The position numbers were made by a program, and so were the translations under genes. A stretch of DNA of 64,000 nucleotides from Proteus sp. FME41 (GTDB taxonomy: Bacteria; Pseudomonadota; Gammaproteobacteria; Enterobacterales; Enterobacteriaceae), in NCBI RefSeq assembly GCF_014897315.1, contig NZ_JABUYL010000016.1:17256-81255 (forward strand), read 5' to 3'. Below are positions 49,159 to 59,544 of the stretch, piece after piece; position 1 is the first letter of the stretch, and every line of letters begins with the position of its first letter. The notes beneath the pieces were generated by a model. The model had not been told where the DNA came from. It did not search any database and saw nothing but the letters and a program-made list of their open reading frames with translations.

Positions 49159-49680
49159 TTATAATCTCAACAAATCACCTGACAAACAAACTGGTGTAGG
49201 AGCTATAAAGCTCTCGTTATAAGAGCTAATTATATGTCCTAGATATTCATTAAAATTCTTATCTAACGCTCTTACCTTATCTTCATTTTCATCATAATGA
49301 TAAACTAAGTTAGGCTGATCTGAGCACGTTAACAGAAAATAATATTGAGTTTCTGACTCAATTGAAATAAAAAATGGTTTTTGCTCTAATATATACCATA
49401 ACTCCAGATTATATAACTCCTCTCTTGAGCCGTATTGGAATAGAACATGCCCTCGTATAAACCATTCTCTGTAAAAAATGAGAGGGTCATCCCCAAAAAA
49501 ACCACCACTACAACGTCCTATACAATTCAAAAAATCATAAAGTTGACCAGTTACTTTAATATCATAAAGGCGTTCAATTTTTTTTATCTCATTATCTGTA
49601 TACCCAGATAAAAATTTGCTATCAATTGATATATTTGTGCAATAGGAATTTAATAATTTAATTAAAATATCTTTATTCAT
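49159..49680 (-). CDS. SUKH (SMI1/KNR4)-like immunity protein
   Basis: A 173-residue acidic cytoplasmic protein. The early segment IKKIERLYDIKVTGQLYDFLNCIGRCSGGFFGDDPLIFY, with hydrophobic helix, Gly-rich turn and strand, is the SMI1/KNR4 (SUKH) pattern common in immunity proteins for polymorphic toxins. The later part has SESETQYYFLLTCSD strands. Its ATG overlaps the toxin gene stop by four bases (ATGA), the normal toxin-immunity arrangement. It probably binds and blocks the C-terminal toxin domain of the upstream gene. The family call is by pattern only. Confidence 0.75.
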   Translation of the reverse strand: MNKDILIKLLNSYCTNISIDSKFLSGYTDNEIKKIERLYDIKVTGQLYDFLNCIGRCSGGFFGDDPLIFYREWFIRGHVLFQYGSREELYNLELWYILEQKPFFISIESETQYYFLLTCSDQPNLVYHYDENEDKVRALDKNFNEYLGHIISSYNESFIAPTPVCLSGDLLRL

Positions 49681-52600
49681 GGTCTTATACCTGTTGTTCC
49701 ATGATATATGGTTAAATTAAATGTTGGATTTAGCCTAGAAAAAGTTAAGCTTGATTCATTACATCCTACACACATACCCGGATTACTACTAGAATTATTT
49801 TGTATTGAAATAGTAATATCAATATTTTTATTACTGTAATGCTTATTAATATAACTAAATATTTTTTTCTCTGCATGATTTAAATTGCTTCTTGAAGAGG
49901 AAATAATAGTGCTTTCGATACTATTATCGTCTTTAGAAATAATTCTATAACTTATTCCATTGATATTTAATAATATCGGAGTTTTTCCTTTCCATGCATT
50001 GCCACTAACAGCTAATAAATATACTTTTTCTTTATTTTCTATAATAGATGCAATGGCTACTGTTGCAGGGCTTTTATCATTTTGATTTTTAGATTTTAAG
50101 TGAATAGATATTTTATTTCTAATATTATTAACATCTAATGCAGGCTCATCAAGCTTACTTAAATCAAATACTCGATAATTGGTTAAAGCAGGTTTTCCAG
50201 CTATAGTCGCATTTCGTAACTCTTGTGCTGTATATTTGAGAACCTCTTTAGCACCTTTAGCATCGACCTTAGCAACTTCATTAAACGTAGTAACAAGTTC
50301 TTCCGCCTGATGAAGCACATTTTTTATTTCATGTGTATTTTTTGAAGCAATATAAAATGAACCTGTAGTTGCAGCAGGTGCCGCGACCGTTGCTTCTGCT
50401 CCAACAACGTTATATAGATGAACAGATGAATTATTAAGGCAAATCAAAGGTGCTTCTTTACAAGTACTAATTGTCGCTTTAACTGTTGCTAATAATTGAG
50501 GTGCAACGGCAATTACATATGTTCCTACATAAAGAATTGAATAACCAAGAGCACCAACTGTTAATGAAAAAGTTAATGCTTCTTTTCGTGCATCAACTCT
50601 TTTTTGTGCCTCTTTATCACCTCGTATTGCGAGATATAAATCTTCACCTGCTTCTATATCAGATGGGCTTATATAATGTGTTTCATCATTAAATCGATAA
50701 ACAGTCTCCGCACTATTAGCTCCACTATAAGCACCTTCTGGTTTATTAGTTGCTAGTGCACCAGCGAGCCCACCAATAAATCTAACAATCTGAGGATTAA
50801 ATTCAGAATTACTTTTAAGAAATTTATTAAATTCATATATTTGTTTATTTGATTCGCTTTCAAATTGAGGTTCAAATAATTTACTTTGTAGCGATATCGC
50901 CGCTATTTCTGCCGCCAACGCACCAGCAACTGCACCTGTAACACTGCCTCCTGCAATTTCTGCACTAACACCTGCAACAACGGCATGACTTAAAACCTTT
51001 CCTGCATGCCCTAATACAGCACCGTTATCACCAATTAAATTGGCACCTTCAGCATGAAATTGACTGCCGATATTGCTTAATAACGCGGTTTTAAAATTTT
51101 CAATAAAGCTACCACCTTGAATGGCAGTGCCCAATGTTGAACTGACGACTGAATGAGAGGCAACGCGTTGTGCAACTTGATTCCATGTTGCGCTATCGGT
51201 CGCAAGTAACTTGCCTGTTGAAGGTAATGTTCCACCTTGGATTGCTTGATCCCACCCCATAAATTGGTCAAGGCCCTGAAGTGCCCCCGCAACCACCATA
51301 CTCGTCACCACAGACTTGACCGTGTCGCTACGCCCCAGTGATTCAAGTGTTTTAGAGATGTTGCCTTGGTTTTCAGCTAAAGAGACCGCCGCTTGCGAAA
51401 CTAAAGAGGCAAAACCTGCTTGTGCTGCAACCGATGCCGTTGAAGCCACGCTTGCTGAAGCGCCCGCCGCAATGGTTGCTTTACTTGCCATTCCACCAAT
51501 AGTCGCCGCCGTTGCTGTACCGTAAGTGGCAACTCCCACTGCAATAGCGATAACCGCACCAACAACAGGATTTAATTGTTTTGTTTTATCATCCCAATCA
51601 GAATAGGTATCCTTAACTAAATTCCAATTGACGTTTTGATGATGTTGAAGATCTTTAAGCCATGCATATTCTGGAGTGTTACTTAAAACTGTTAATGCTT
51701 GTTCTAGTGATTGTCCTTTTTGAGCTTTAATATCAGCAGATATTCCTTTAGGCGCATCAATAGTCAGTTTTCCACCAATATAAAGTGTCGGTAATGCCCA
51801 ACTCTCTTTTATATATCCCTGATCGCGATGAGTAATATAAATATCTTTTGAATTAGTAATAACTTGCTTAAATGCTGTATTTTTAACTGCTTTAAAATTA
51901 ACTTTTCCTGTTTTACTGGTTAATTTTGCATTCTTCGCTGTTTCTAGTTTGCTCGCTTCTAAGGTAATATCACCTTTAGCAAATAAATTAATATCGCCAT
52001 TGGCGATAAAATCGGTAACTTTATTATTTGTATTATGACGTTTTTTCGTGTATTTCTTTTTGGTAGTACATAAAGTCCACGGATTACATTTTTTCTTCTC
52101 CTCTTCGTAATAACTCGATTCTTCCATCGCTTGTGCGTAAAGAAATCCACCTTTAGCAGCAATATCTATCTTTTTATTAGCAGTTAATTTTGATGCCTGA
52201 AATAAAATACTGCCTTCAGATAATAGAGTTAAATTATTACCACTATTAATTTCAGTACTGACTTGTTTGTGAAGTTCTTCTAACTTAGAGCCCGACTCTT
52301 TACGAAAATATGTTTTTACCGATCCCAATTGAATATTACCACCACTGGATATCGTAATATCACCATCTGATTTGAGTGAGCTTCCTTCTGTTATTAATGC
52401 ACCTGATGACGCAATAGAAATGCCTTTATTTCCTATAATGGCCGCTGTGCTATACTGAATATCTTGAGAATCTTCGTGGGGATCTTTGATGGCAGAATAA
52501 GCATTTGCACCCAGCTTTATATTCCTACCTGCTAATACAATGACTTTATCTTTTGAATTTAATACTGTTGAACTTAAATCAATATCACGCGCTGCATTTA

Positions 52601-55148
52601 AGATAAGGTTATTGTCTGAAAATAACTTAGATTGTAATTGAGGATAATGAATATCACTAAAAAAAGGATCGGCTTCTTTTATTGATTTTGAGGCAAGGAA
52701 AATATCCTGTCCTGCATTAAAGGTTATAGCTTTATCGCTGTGATATTTTATTCCTTGACTAATAATATCTTTACCTGAAGTAAAAGTTATATTATTACTT
52801 TCCAAAATCCCCATGTTAATTAAAAATGCTGGAATATACCCACTATCTCTAATAAAAGGTACTAAATTAAAAAGAAAAGATTCATCACGATTTATTTTAA
52901 TATCTTCTAGCGCAGATAAATTTAACTCATTGGATTTATTAATTATTACATTTGAAATATCAATATTTTTCCCAGAATTAAAATATATTTTTTCAGGAAT
53001 ATCAACATATGGTGATTTAATACCTTTTAGAGTATAAAATTTGGTAGGATTAAATAAATGACTAATATTTCCCTTTTTAGTTATAGCAGAAAAATATTTT
53101 GCTGTTACATCTATATTCTCAAATTTTATAGTATCTATCGATGTCAAACTTATATTTTCATCAGCTAGCAATTTTGAATTATTTATGTTTATACTTTTAT
53201 CAGAAATAATAGATAAAGAATCGTTTGCTGTTAAATTTAAAGAAATATTCACATTATTAGAATTTAATAATATATTTTTAGCTAATATAGTATTTTCAAA
53301 ATCTGATAACCCTCTGATTTTTTTTATTTCTTTTTCTGTAAATGGAAGTTTACGCTCTAAATCTATACTATTTTTAAAATCTAATACTAAATTATTACCT
53401 GCTTTTATTATATAATCAGAGACATCATTTACAGAAAATTCATAATGACTACCCGTTTTCACAAAAGGAACAAAATGACTTACCTTATTAAACTTAGCCT
53501 CATCAAGCTTATATTTTAATATATCATCCCGATAATAAAAATGAGCATTATCATTAGAATAATGATCCCATTTATTAAGATATGCTGAACGATAATAATA
53601 TAATCTCGCACTACTTCCTGTTGCAATTAAATTATTATTTGCAATAATTTTAGATTGGTTATTAATGAAATCATTAGATTGTATATATAAATCATTTTCT
53701 GAAGAAATAATGCTAGGAAAATATTTATTACTTTTTTCAAAATATGAACGTTCTACATTAACTCCTCCATTATTTTTTAAATCTAAAATATCAAACCATT
53801 TTTTATAAGAGAAATCTTTTAATTCAGGAAATACAATAACTAAAAGAAAATCATCCGTAGGACTTCTGGATGGAGAAAGAAGATGATTACCGATATTTAT
53901 AGAGAGTTTAGAATCAGGTTCTTGTTTTATCTCTTTAAATAAAGGTGTTATAGATTCATTAACCAATTTCTTAGTTCGAATAATCAAATCACCCTTTTCT
54001 GTTTTTATCGTAGCTGATTGATTTTCAATTAAAGTGTTTGGGTCACCCTGCGCATTTTTCTGTATCCATAAATTATCTTTCGCTTGAATAAGTGCCTTTT
54101 CACCTTTGTTAGTGAGTTTATCTGCGAATAAACGCATATCTTTCTCTGAGATAACTTCACTATGATTAATCAGTGTATTAGTTGCTAAAGTAATATCTCT
54201 TTTTGCTTTTAACTTTGTATTACTATTAATTTGTAGTTCTTTACTACTAACATTAATATCTCGCTCAGATTGAATATTGCCATTAAAGGTAATTTTTCCA
54301 TCAACGGTTAAATTCACACTGTTTTGATTTGTCTGAATATTACTTAAATTAACACCAACACCTTTTTCTGTGCTGACTAGACGGATTTGATTGGCATACA
54401 TTCCACCTAGCGCTTTCGTATCAATAGACAGCGTAGGTTTAACACCTTCACCATTAATGCTATTTACTGTACCTTTATCAAAATCGATACGGTTATTGCC
54501 TTGCATTAAAGAAAGGGTTTTAGCGTTAATTTTTCCATTTAACTCAATACTACGGCTAATAATGTCGGCATAATCCTGAGCTTGGAGATCTATACCTTGC
54601 GTGCCAATAACAACACCGCCTTTTTTCACTTCTATTGCCGAATAGGCGCCTTGAGGATTAAAAAGAGGTTTTCCTGTTGTGAGCGTAATTGCTGGAGTAT
54701 TAATAAATGAACAACCATCACACGTAATGCCATTTGGATTGGCAATAACAACTTTCGCTTGTTCTCCCGCAACTTCCAGTTTTCCTTGTAATTGTGAGCG
54801 CCCATTTCCCACCACTTCATTAATAATTAAATGAGCAGCACTACCTTTTAAATGGGTATTGGCATTCACTTGTTTGGCTAATTGTGTGTTAACAGAAGTT
54901 GTTGCATTATTAAGTACAACACCTTGCTTGCTAACATTGAACGAATGAAATTTATTATGAGAAATACCAAGATTATTAGGTGTTGAAATATTAATAATTG
55001 GAACCGTATTTTGCTGATTAACTTTAATCGTTTTATCGGAGGGTGTAATTGCTGAGCTCCAAGCTGGATGTAATGGATAAATAGCAATTACATAAGCTAT
55101 GCCATAACTTATTAAACGTTGTTTCCAAGAAATATCCTTTTCACACAT
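49677..55148 (-). CDS. TpsA exoprotein (CdiA/FHA-like) with deaminase-like C-terminal toxin
   Basis: An 1823-residue two-partner-secretion exoprotein. A signal peptide (MCEKDISWKQRLISYGIAYVIAIYP, approximately) is followed by the TPS/haemagglutination domain with ANPNGITCDGC at 136-146, then long beta-helical repeats to about 1200. Next is a Gly/Ala-rich hydrophobic pre-toxin region with SAETVYRFN where CdiA proteins usually carry VENN. The C-terminal toxin has H1758-A-E and P-G-M-C1793-V-G-C1796, the zinc and proton-shuttle residues of cytidine-deaminase-fold toxins. The ATG at 55148 is preferred over 55163 because AGGAG precedes it by eight bases. Much AT-richer than neighbours. Confidence 0.88.
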   Translation of the reverse strand: MCEKDISWKQRLISYGIAYVIAIYPLHPAWSSAITPSDKTIKVNQQNTVPIINISTPNNLGISHNKFHSFNVSKQGVVLNNATTSVNTQLAKQVNANTHLKGSAAHLIINEVVGNGRSQLQGKLEVAGEQAKVVIANPNGITCDGCSFINTPAITLTTGKPLFNPQGAYSAIEVKKGGVVIGTQGIDLQAQDYADIISRSIELNGKINAKTLSLMQGNNRIDFDKGTVNSINGEGVKPTLSIDTKALGGMYANQIRLVSTEKGVGVNLSNIQTNQNSVNLTVDGKITFNGNIQSERDINVSSKELQINSNTKLKAKRDITLATNTLINHSEVISEKDMRLFADKLTNKGEKALIQAKDNLWIQKNAQGDPNTLIENQSATIKTEKGDLIIRTKKLVNESITPLFKEIKQEPDSKLSINIGNHLLSPSRSPTDDFLLVIVFPELKDFSYKKWFDILDLKNNGGVNVERSYFEKSNKYFPSIISSENDLYIQSNDFINNQSKIIANNNLIATGSSARLYYYRSAYLNKWDHYSNDNAHFYYRDDILKYKLDEAKFNKVSHFVPFVKTGSHYEFSVNDVSDYIIKAGNNLVLDFKNSIDLERKLPFTEKEIKKIRGLSDFENTILAKNILLNSNNVNISLNLTANDSLSIISDKSININNSKLLADENISLTSIDTIKFENIDVTAKYFSAITKKGNISHLFNPTKFYTLKGIKSPYVDIPEKIYFNSGKNIDISNVIINKSNELNLSALEDIKINRDESFLFNLVPFIRDSGYIPAFLINMGILESNNITFTSGKDIISQGIKYHSDKAITFNAGQDIFLASKSIKEADPFFSDIHYPQLQSKLFSDNNLILNAARDIDLSSTVLNSKDKVIVLAGRNIKLGANAYSAIKDPHEDSQDIQYSTAAIIGNKGISIASSGALITEGSSLKSDGDITISSGGNIQLGSVKTYFRKESGSKLEELHKQVSTEINSGNNLTLLSEGSILFQASKLTANKKIDIAAKGGFLYAQAMEESSYYEEEKKKCNPWTLCTTKKKYTKKRHNTNNKVTDFIANGDINLFAKGDITLEASKLETAKNAKLTSKTGKVNFKAVKNTAFKQVITNSKDIYITHRDQGYIKESWALPTLYIGGKLTIDAPKGISADIKAQKGQSLEQALTVLSNTPEYAWLKDLQHHQNVNWNLVKDTYSDWDDKTKQLNPVVGAVIAIAVGVATYGTATAATIGGMASKATIAAGASASVASTASVAAQAGFASLVSQAAVSLAENQGNISKTLESLGRSDTVKSVVTSMVVAGALQGLDQFMGWDQAIQGGTLPSTGKLLATDSATWNQVAQRVASHSVVSSTLGTAIQGGSFIENFKTALLSNIGSQFHAEGANLIGDNGAVLGHAGKVLSHAVVAGVSAEIAGGSVTGAVAGALAAEIAAISLQSKLFEPQFESESNKQIYEFNKFLKSNSEFNPQIVRFIGGLAGALATNKPEGAYSGANSAETVYRFNDETHYISPSDIEAGEDLYLAIRGDKEAQKRVDARKEALTFSLTVGALGYSILYVGTYVIAVAPQLLATVKATISTCKEAPLICLNNSSVHLYNVVGAEATVAAPAATTGSFYIASKNTHEIKNVLHQAEELVTTFNEVAKVDAKGAKEVLKYTAQELRNATIAGKPALTNYRVFDLSKLDEPALDVNNIRNKISIHLKSKNQNDKSPATVAIASIIENKEKVYLLAVSGNAWKGKTPILLNINGISYRIISKDDNSIESTIISSSRSNLNHAEKKIFSYINKHYSNKNIDITISIQNNSSSNPGMCVGCNESSLTFSRLNPTFNLTIYHGTTGIRP

Positions 55149-55163
55149 AAAAACTCCTAACAT

Positions 55164-56705
55164 TTAAATAGCAAGAGAAATGGACCAATAAAAAGACCAG
55201 CAATCTGGCTTTAATGATTTGGGATAAAACACAGGTTTATTAATTAATATTTGAGAAGAAAAAGTGGAATGATAAAAAGAAGCACCTATTGCACTTCCAA
55301 TTATTTTATTCTTTTCTGTTTCATATTGATCTGAATGGGCGACGCCATAATCAAGTGCAAAAATAAAATTCCACTTACTTAAAAATGAAGTTATTGGTGA
55401 TATATTTATTTCATTGCGCCAATAAAACCCACTATTAGCATTAAAATTTGTTTTTTTATATCCACGAACAGACTTTATTCCATCTATTGCTATTTTTTCC
55501 GGACCATAAAGGTTATTAGGCGTATATTGACTATGAAATGAAGTGAGATAGGAAAACTGATCAGTCAATAAATATTGATAGCTTAAATTTAAACTCAATT
55601 TTCGATAATGACTTCGAGGTGAATTATCAGCAATATAATCAGGTGTCGCGCCAAAAATAGAGATCCCAAACTCAGCAGTTGGATTAATAATTAAATATCC
55701 ATTGTGTAAACTTAAAGTATATTCAGGGCTAAATGATAAAGAAGTTAATGTGGGACTATTTATTAATAATTTTTGTTGTGCTAATTGTGTTTTTGCTTTC
55801 TTATGCTTTAACGTTCCCTTTAGTGTTATTCGTTGTTTATTATCTCGATAAACTAGACGACTAATATCAAATTGCTGATCTTTATTTTTGTTTTTATAAA
55901 TATATTTTTGATTATTTTGAAAGGAATAAGATGAACTACTATCGGATAACTGGTATTGATAAAACCAATAACCATAAGGGATATTCACACTTGCAGTATA
56001 AGCACGAGAATAGTGAGCACGAGGGAAATCTGTATTTGTTTTGAGTGAAAAAATCCACTGCTCACCCAAGCCAAATAAAGAATCTATTGTTGTCGTATTA
56101 GTCAGTAAGATCTTTCCTGCTGTTTCTGGTCCTGAATTATCAATTGTTAATTGATTTTTTAAAGGAAGTTTTTTCGTTTTTCGATTAATGGTTATAGATA
56201 AATATCCCACACTATCGCTTGGTTGAATATCCAATGTATATTGTGCTGTTGTTAACCGATTAAGCTGTTCTAATCCATGTTCTAAATCTCGTAGATTTAA
56301 AACTTTCCCTTTGAAGGAAGGGAAAATAATATCAACTAATCTAGATGAAATACCATTAATATAAATATCTTTTATTCTACCTTCAATAATCTTTATTACT
56401 AACTTATGATTAGAAAGATCTTGCTCTGGTATAATAGCCTGTGAAGTAACGTAACCTTTTTTAATATAATTATTAGTAATTGATTTAGCGACCTCTTGCA
56501 TATCATTTAATGTTAGGCATTGTTGTAGATATGGTGAAATTACTTTAGATTTCTTTCTATAATCTAATAAAGTATTTCCTGTAAGATCAACTTTATCAAT
56601 AAAAAAGCATTTATTGTTTACATTTCCATCACTCGAAGAAAAACTATGTTTGCTAATGAGTAAAAATATAAAGAAGAATAGATTTATTTTTTTAAATTTA
56701 TACAT
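55164..56705 (-). CDS. TpsB outer-membrane transporter (FhaC/ShlB/CdiB family)
   Basis: A 513-residue outer-membrane pore that secretes the adjacent TpsA protein. It has a signal peptide (FFFIFLLISKHSFSS), then a POTRA-type region with FIDKVDLTGNTLL at about 35-47 and NNYIKKGYVTSQAIIPEQDL. A 16-strand beta-barrel follows, with the conserved L6-loop VRGY motif at residues 413-416. Its stop is 15 bases before the preferred tpsA start, so the pair forms an operon in tpsB-tpsA-immunity order. It is divergent from modF. Confidence 0.92.
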   Translation of the reverse strand: MYKFKKINLFFFIFLLISKHSFSSSDGNVNNKCFFIDKVDLTGNTLLDYRKKSKVISPYLQQCLTLNDMQEVAKSITNNYIKKGYVTSQAIIPEQDLSNHKLVIKIIEGRIKDIYINGISSRLVDIIFPSFKGKVLNLRDLEHGLEQLNRLTTAQYTLDIQPSDSVGYLSITINRKTKKLPLKNQLTIDNSGPETAGKILLTNTTTIDSLFGLGEQWIFSLKTNTDFPRAHYSRAYTASVNIPYGYWFYQYQLSDSSSSYSFQNNQKYIYKNKNKDQQFDISRLVYRDNKQRITLKGTLKHKKAKTQLAQQKLLINSPTLTSLSFSPEYTLSLHNGYLIINPTAEFGISIFGATPDYIADNSPRSHYRKLSLNLSYQYLLTDQFSYLTSFHSQYTPNNLYGPEKIAIDGIKSVRGYKKTNFNANSGFYWRNEINISPITSFLSKWNFIFALDYGVAHSDQYETEKNKIIGSAIGASFYHSTFSSQILINKPVFYPKSLKPDCWSFYWSISLAI

Positions 56706-56898
56706 ATATAAGTCATCCTTAAAGAGATGTTTATATATTTACATAGAAAACGCATTTTAAAGGTTATCATTAAATAGTAGGTGTATAAGGCTTTTGGAAA
56801 AAGTTCTTTCAGCAAATATTGACAAGTTTCTATTAACCCTATATTGCTAGATACTTAACTTGCACTTAGCTTACATTAAAAAAATAAGGCTAATAATA

Positions 56899-58365
56899 AT
56901 GAAACACTTACAACTCAACAAAACACAATTCCGCTTAAGCGATAAACTTTGTTTACAAATTGACAATTTAGCCATAAATGAAGGTGAAAGTTGGGCATTT
57001 GTAGGCAGTAATGGAAGTGGCAAAACCGCCTTAGCAAATGCATTATGCCAAGAAGGTATCTTGCTCTCTGGTGAATTTATCAGCACATTTTCTCGTCCAA
57101 TTAGTCTTTCTTTTGAAAAACTGCAAAAAATGATTGAAGAAGAGTGGCGTCGGAATAACACAGATTTATTAAGTGAAGGTGAAGAAGATACTGGCTTAAC
57201 TGTTGCTCAAGTTATTCAAATGCAGGTAAAAGATGATGACAGATGCTTTTTATTAGCAAAGCAATTTGGTGTTGAATACCTTTTATCAAGGCGTTTTAAA
57301 TATCTATCTACCGGTGAATCTCGAAAAATATTGCTTATTCAACTTTTAATGAATAAACCTGATTTAATCATTTTAGATGAGCCTTTTGATGGGTTAGATG
57401 TTGATTCTCGCCGTGCTTTAAATGAATTGTTAACACTATTACATCAACAAAATCTGACTATCGTACTCATTCTAAATCGTTTTAACGATATTCCTGATTT
57501 TATTCAATGTGCAGGTCTACTGATTAATTGTGAATTGGTAGCCAACGGCAAGAAAGAGCAAGTTTTATCTGACTCTGTCATAGGGCAATTATCTCACAGT
57601 GAAACACTTGAAAATCTCACATTACCTGAACAAGATTCGCCTGATGCCATTCCTCAACTATCACCAACTCTTTCTCCTATCGTGCTAAAAAATGGAGTAG
57701 TGAGCTATAACGACAAACCTGTTCTTCACCATTTAAGTTGGGAGGTAAAACCTCAGCAACATTGGCAGATTTTAGGCCCTAATGGTGCAGGGAAATCGAC
57801 ACTATTAAGTTTAATTACGGGCGATCACCCTCAAGGTTACAGCAATGACTTAACGCTATTTGGTCGTAAAAGAGGAAGTGGTGAAACAGTATGGGAAATT
57901 AAACGCCATATCGGTTATGTCAGTAATGCCTTACATCAGAGTTACCGTGTTTCTTCAACGGTAAAAAATGTCATTATTTCAGGTTTTCATGACTCTATTG
58001 GCATTTATCAATCGATTACAGATAAGCAGCTTAAACTCGCTGATGAATGGTTAGCATTAATTGGTTTAACCTCACATGCTAATCATCCATTCCATGCTTT
58101 ATCATGGGGTCAGCAACGCTTAGTGTTGATTGTTAGAGCATTAGTTAAACACCCTACCTTGCTTATTCTTGATGAACCACTGCAAGGATTAGACACAACG
58201 AACCGACTTTTAGTACAGCGTTTTATCGATATCATGATAAGCCACAGTAATACGCAACTTTTGTTTGTGAGCCACCATCAAGAAGATGCACCATTATGTA
58301 TTACTCATCGATTGACTTTTATTAAAGAAGGCGAAATTTATCGCTACCAGCAAGAAATTTGTTAA
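56899..58365 (+). CDS. modF: ModF-type duplicated ABC ATPase
   Basis: A 488-residue soluble protein with two ABC ATPase domains (E. coli ModF 490). The first has GSNGSGKT (about 36-43), LSTGESRK as signature and LDEPFDGLD; the second has GPNGAGKST near 295, SWGQQRL and LDEPLQGLD. It is expressed with modE in E. coli and linked to molybdate use and photorepair, with no known permease. The frame opens at 56860, but the ATG at 56899 behind AAGG fits homologues. Because the toxin island separates it from modE, it must have its own promoter here. Confidence 0.94.
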   Translation: MKHLQLNKTQFRLSDKLCLQIDNLAINEGESWAFVGSNGSGKTALANALCQEGILLSGEFISTFSRPISLSFEKLQKMIEEEWRRNNTDLLSEGEEDTGLTVAQVIQMQVKDDDRCFLLAKQFGVEYLLSRRFKYLSTGESRKILLIQLLMNKPDLIILDEPFDGLDVDSRRALNELLTLLHQQNLTIVLILNRFNDIPDFIQCAGLLINCELVANGKKEQVLSDSVIGQLSHSETLENLTLPEQDSPDAIPQLSPTLSPIVLKNGVVSYNDKPVLHHLSWEVKPQQHWQILGPNGAGKSTLLSLITGDHPQGYSNDLTLFGRKRGSGETVWEIKRHIGYVSNALHQSYRVSSTVKNVIISGFHDSIGIYQSITDKQLKLADEWLALIGLTSHANHPFHALSWGQQRLVLIVRALVKHPTLLILDEPLQGLDTTNRLLVQRFIDIMISHSNTQLLFVSHHQEDAPLCITHRLTFIKEGEIYRYQQEIC

Positions 58366-58755
58366 ATGATGATTTTTACTGTCATAATCAGGGCAATGAT
58401 TTTAGAAATTAACGCTAAACTTAGGTGTGAATTTTTTATTTAAATCGACATTTTTTTGCTTGTTATTTAAACAATAATAAATAAAAGGTCTGTCGTTTTT
58501 ACGGACGTCATTTTCGTCTATTTTTTATACAAAACGGATATTTTGTTTTTTTACGCCGATCCCGCTAGATTAATAGCTTGAACGATTAAGCAAAAGGTGT
58601 GACAACTGTGCAATAATTCATCGAACAAACGACATTTTTGACTTAATCCCCCTTGTTTTGTCACTTATGTTTGGCGTTCTTGTCGATGATCCATATAATG
58701 ATTGAAGTGCTAATTTTAAACTTATATTAAGAAAGTAATTATAGGAGTCTAAACT
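58366..58755. other. Gene-free region upstream of gpmA
   Basis: About 390 bases of AT-rich sequence with several T tracts between modF and gpmA. No open frame or strong hairpin was found. It must hold the gpmA promoter and the 3' end of modF mRNA, but no site is clear enough to name. Confidence 0.5.
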
Positions 58756-59508
58756 ATGGCAGTAACTAAGCTTGTGCTAGTTCGACACGGTGAAAGTGTA
58801 TGGAACAAAGAAAACCGTTTTACAGGCTGGACTGACGTTGAGCTGTCCGAAAAAGGCCGTAATGAAGCTCAAGAAGCAGGTAAGCTGCTGAAAGCTGAAG
58901 GTTTTGCTTTTGACTATGCATATACTTCTGTTCTGAAACGCGCAATTCACACCCTGTGGAACATTCTTGATCAAGTTGATCAACAATGGCTGCCAGTTGA
59001 AAAATGCTGGAAATTAAACGAACGTCATTACGGTGCTCTGCAAGGCTTAAATAAAGCTGAAACTGCTGAAAAATACGGTGACGAGCAAGTTAAACAATGG
59101 CGTCGTGGTTTTGCTATCACTCCACCAGAATTGACTAAAGACGATGAACGTTTCCCAGGTAAAGATCCTCGTTATGCATCTTTAACTGCGGCAGAACTGC
59201 CATTAACAGAAAGCCTAGCATTAACTATCGACCGTGTAACACCATACTGGGAAGAAGTTATCAAACCACGTGTTGCTTCTGGTGAGAAAGTGATTATTGC
59301 AGCTCACGGTAACTCACTGCGTGCTCTGGTTAAATACCTAGACAACATGAGCGAAGACGAAATTCTTGAGCTGAATATCCCAACAGCTGTACCTTTAGTT
59401 TACGAATTTGATGAAAACATGAAACCAATCAAACGTTACTACTTAGGTAATGCTGACGAAATCGCAGCAAAAGCAGCCGCTGTTGCTAACCAAGGTAAAG
59501 CAAAGTAA
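58756..59508 (+). CDS. gpmA: 2,3-bisphosphoglycerate-dependent phosphoglycerate mutase GpmA
   Basis: Glycolytic enzyme that interconverts 3- and 2-phosphoglycerate. The 250-residue protein has the phosphohistidine motif [18 protein letters not shown] (His11), Glu/Arg residues in [11 protein letters not shown] and the second catalytic histidine in [15 protein letters not shown]. Codon use is that of a highly expressed gene (many CTG and GTT against the AT-rich background). Strong TAGGAG site before ATG. It is monocistronic with a terminator. Confidence 0.98.
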   Translation: MAVTKLVLVRHGESVWNKENRFTGWTDVELSEKGRNEAQEAGKLLKAEGFAFDYAYTSVLKRAIHTLWNILDQVDQQWLPVEKCWKLNERHYGALQGLNKAETAEKYGDEQVKQWRRGFAITPPELTKDDERFPGKDPRYASLTAAELPLTESLALTIDRVTPYWEEVIKPRVASGEKVIIAAHGNSLRALVKYLDNMSEDEILELNIPTAVPLVYEFDENMKPIKRYYLGNADEIAAKAAAVANQGKAK

Positions 59509-59544
59509 TTTTGCTTTAAATCTATTTATTTAGGTTTATATGAT

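Noticed and set aside
49677..56705. The HpmBA haemolysin of Proteus
   Set aside because: The gene order (tpsB before tpsA) is the same, but the exoprotein is longer than I recall for HpmA, ends in an HAE/CxxC toxin domain and is followed by an immunity gene, which haemolysins lack.
56819..56850. TTGACA...TATATT promoter for modF
   Set aside because: The spacing between the hexamers is about 15 bases, too short for a confident sigma-70 promoter.
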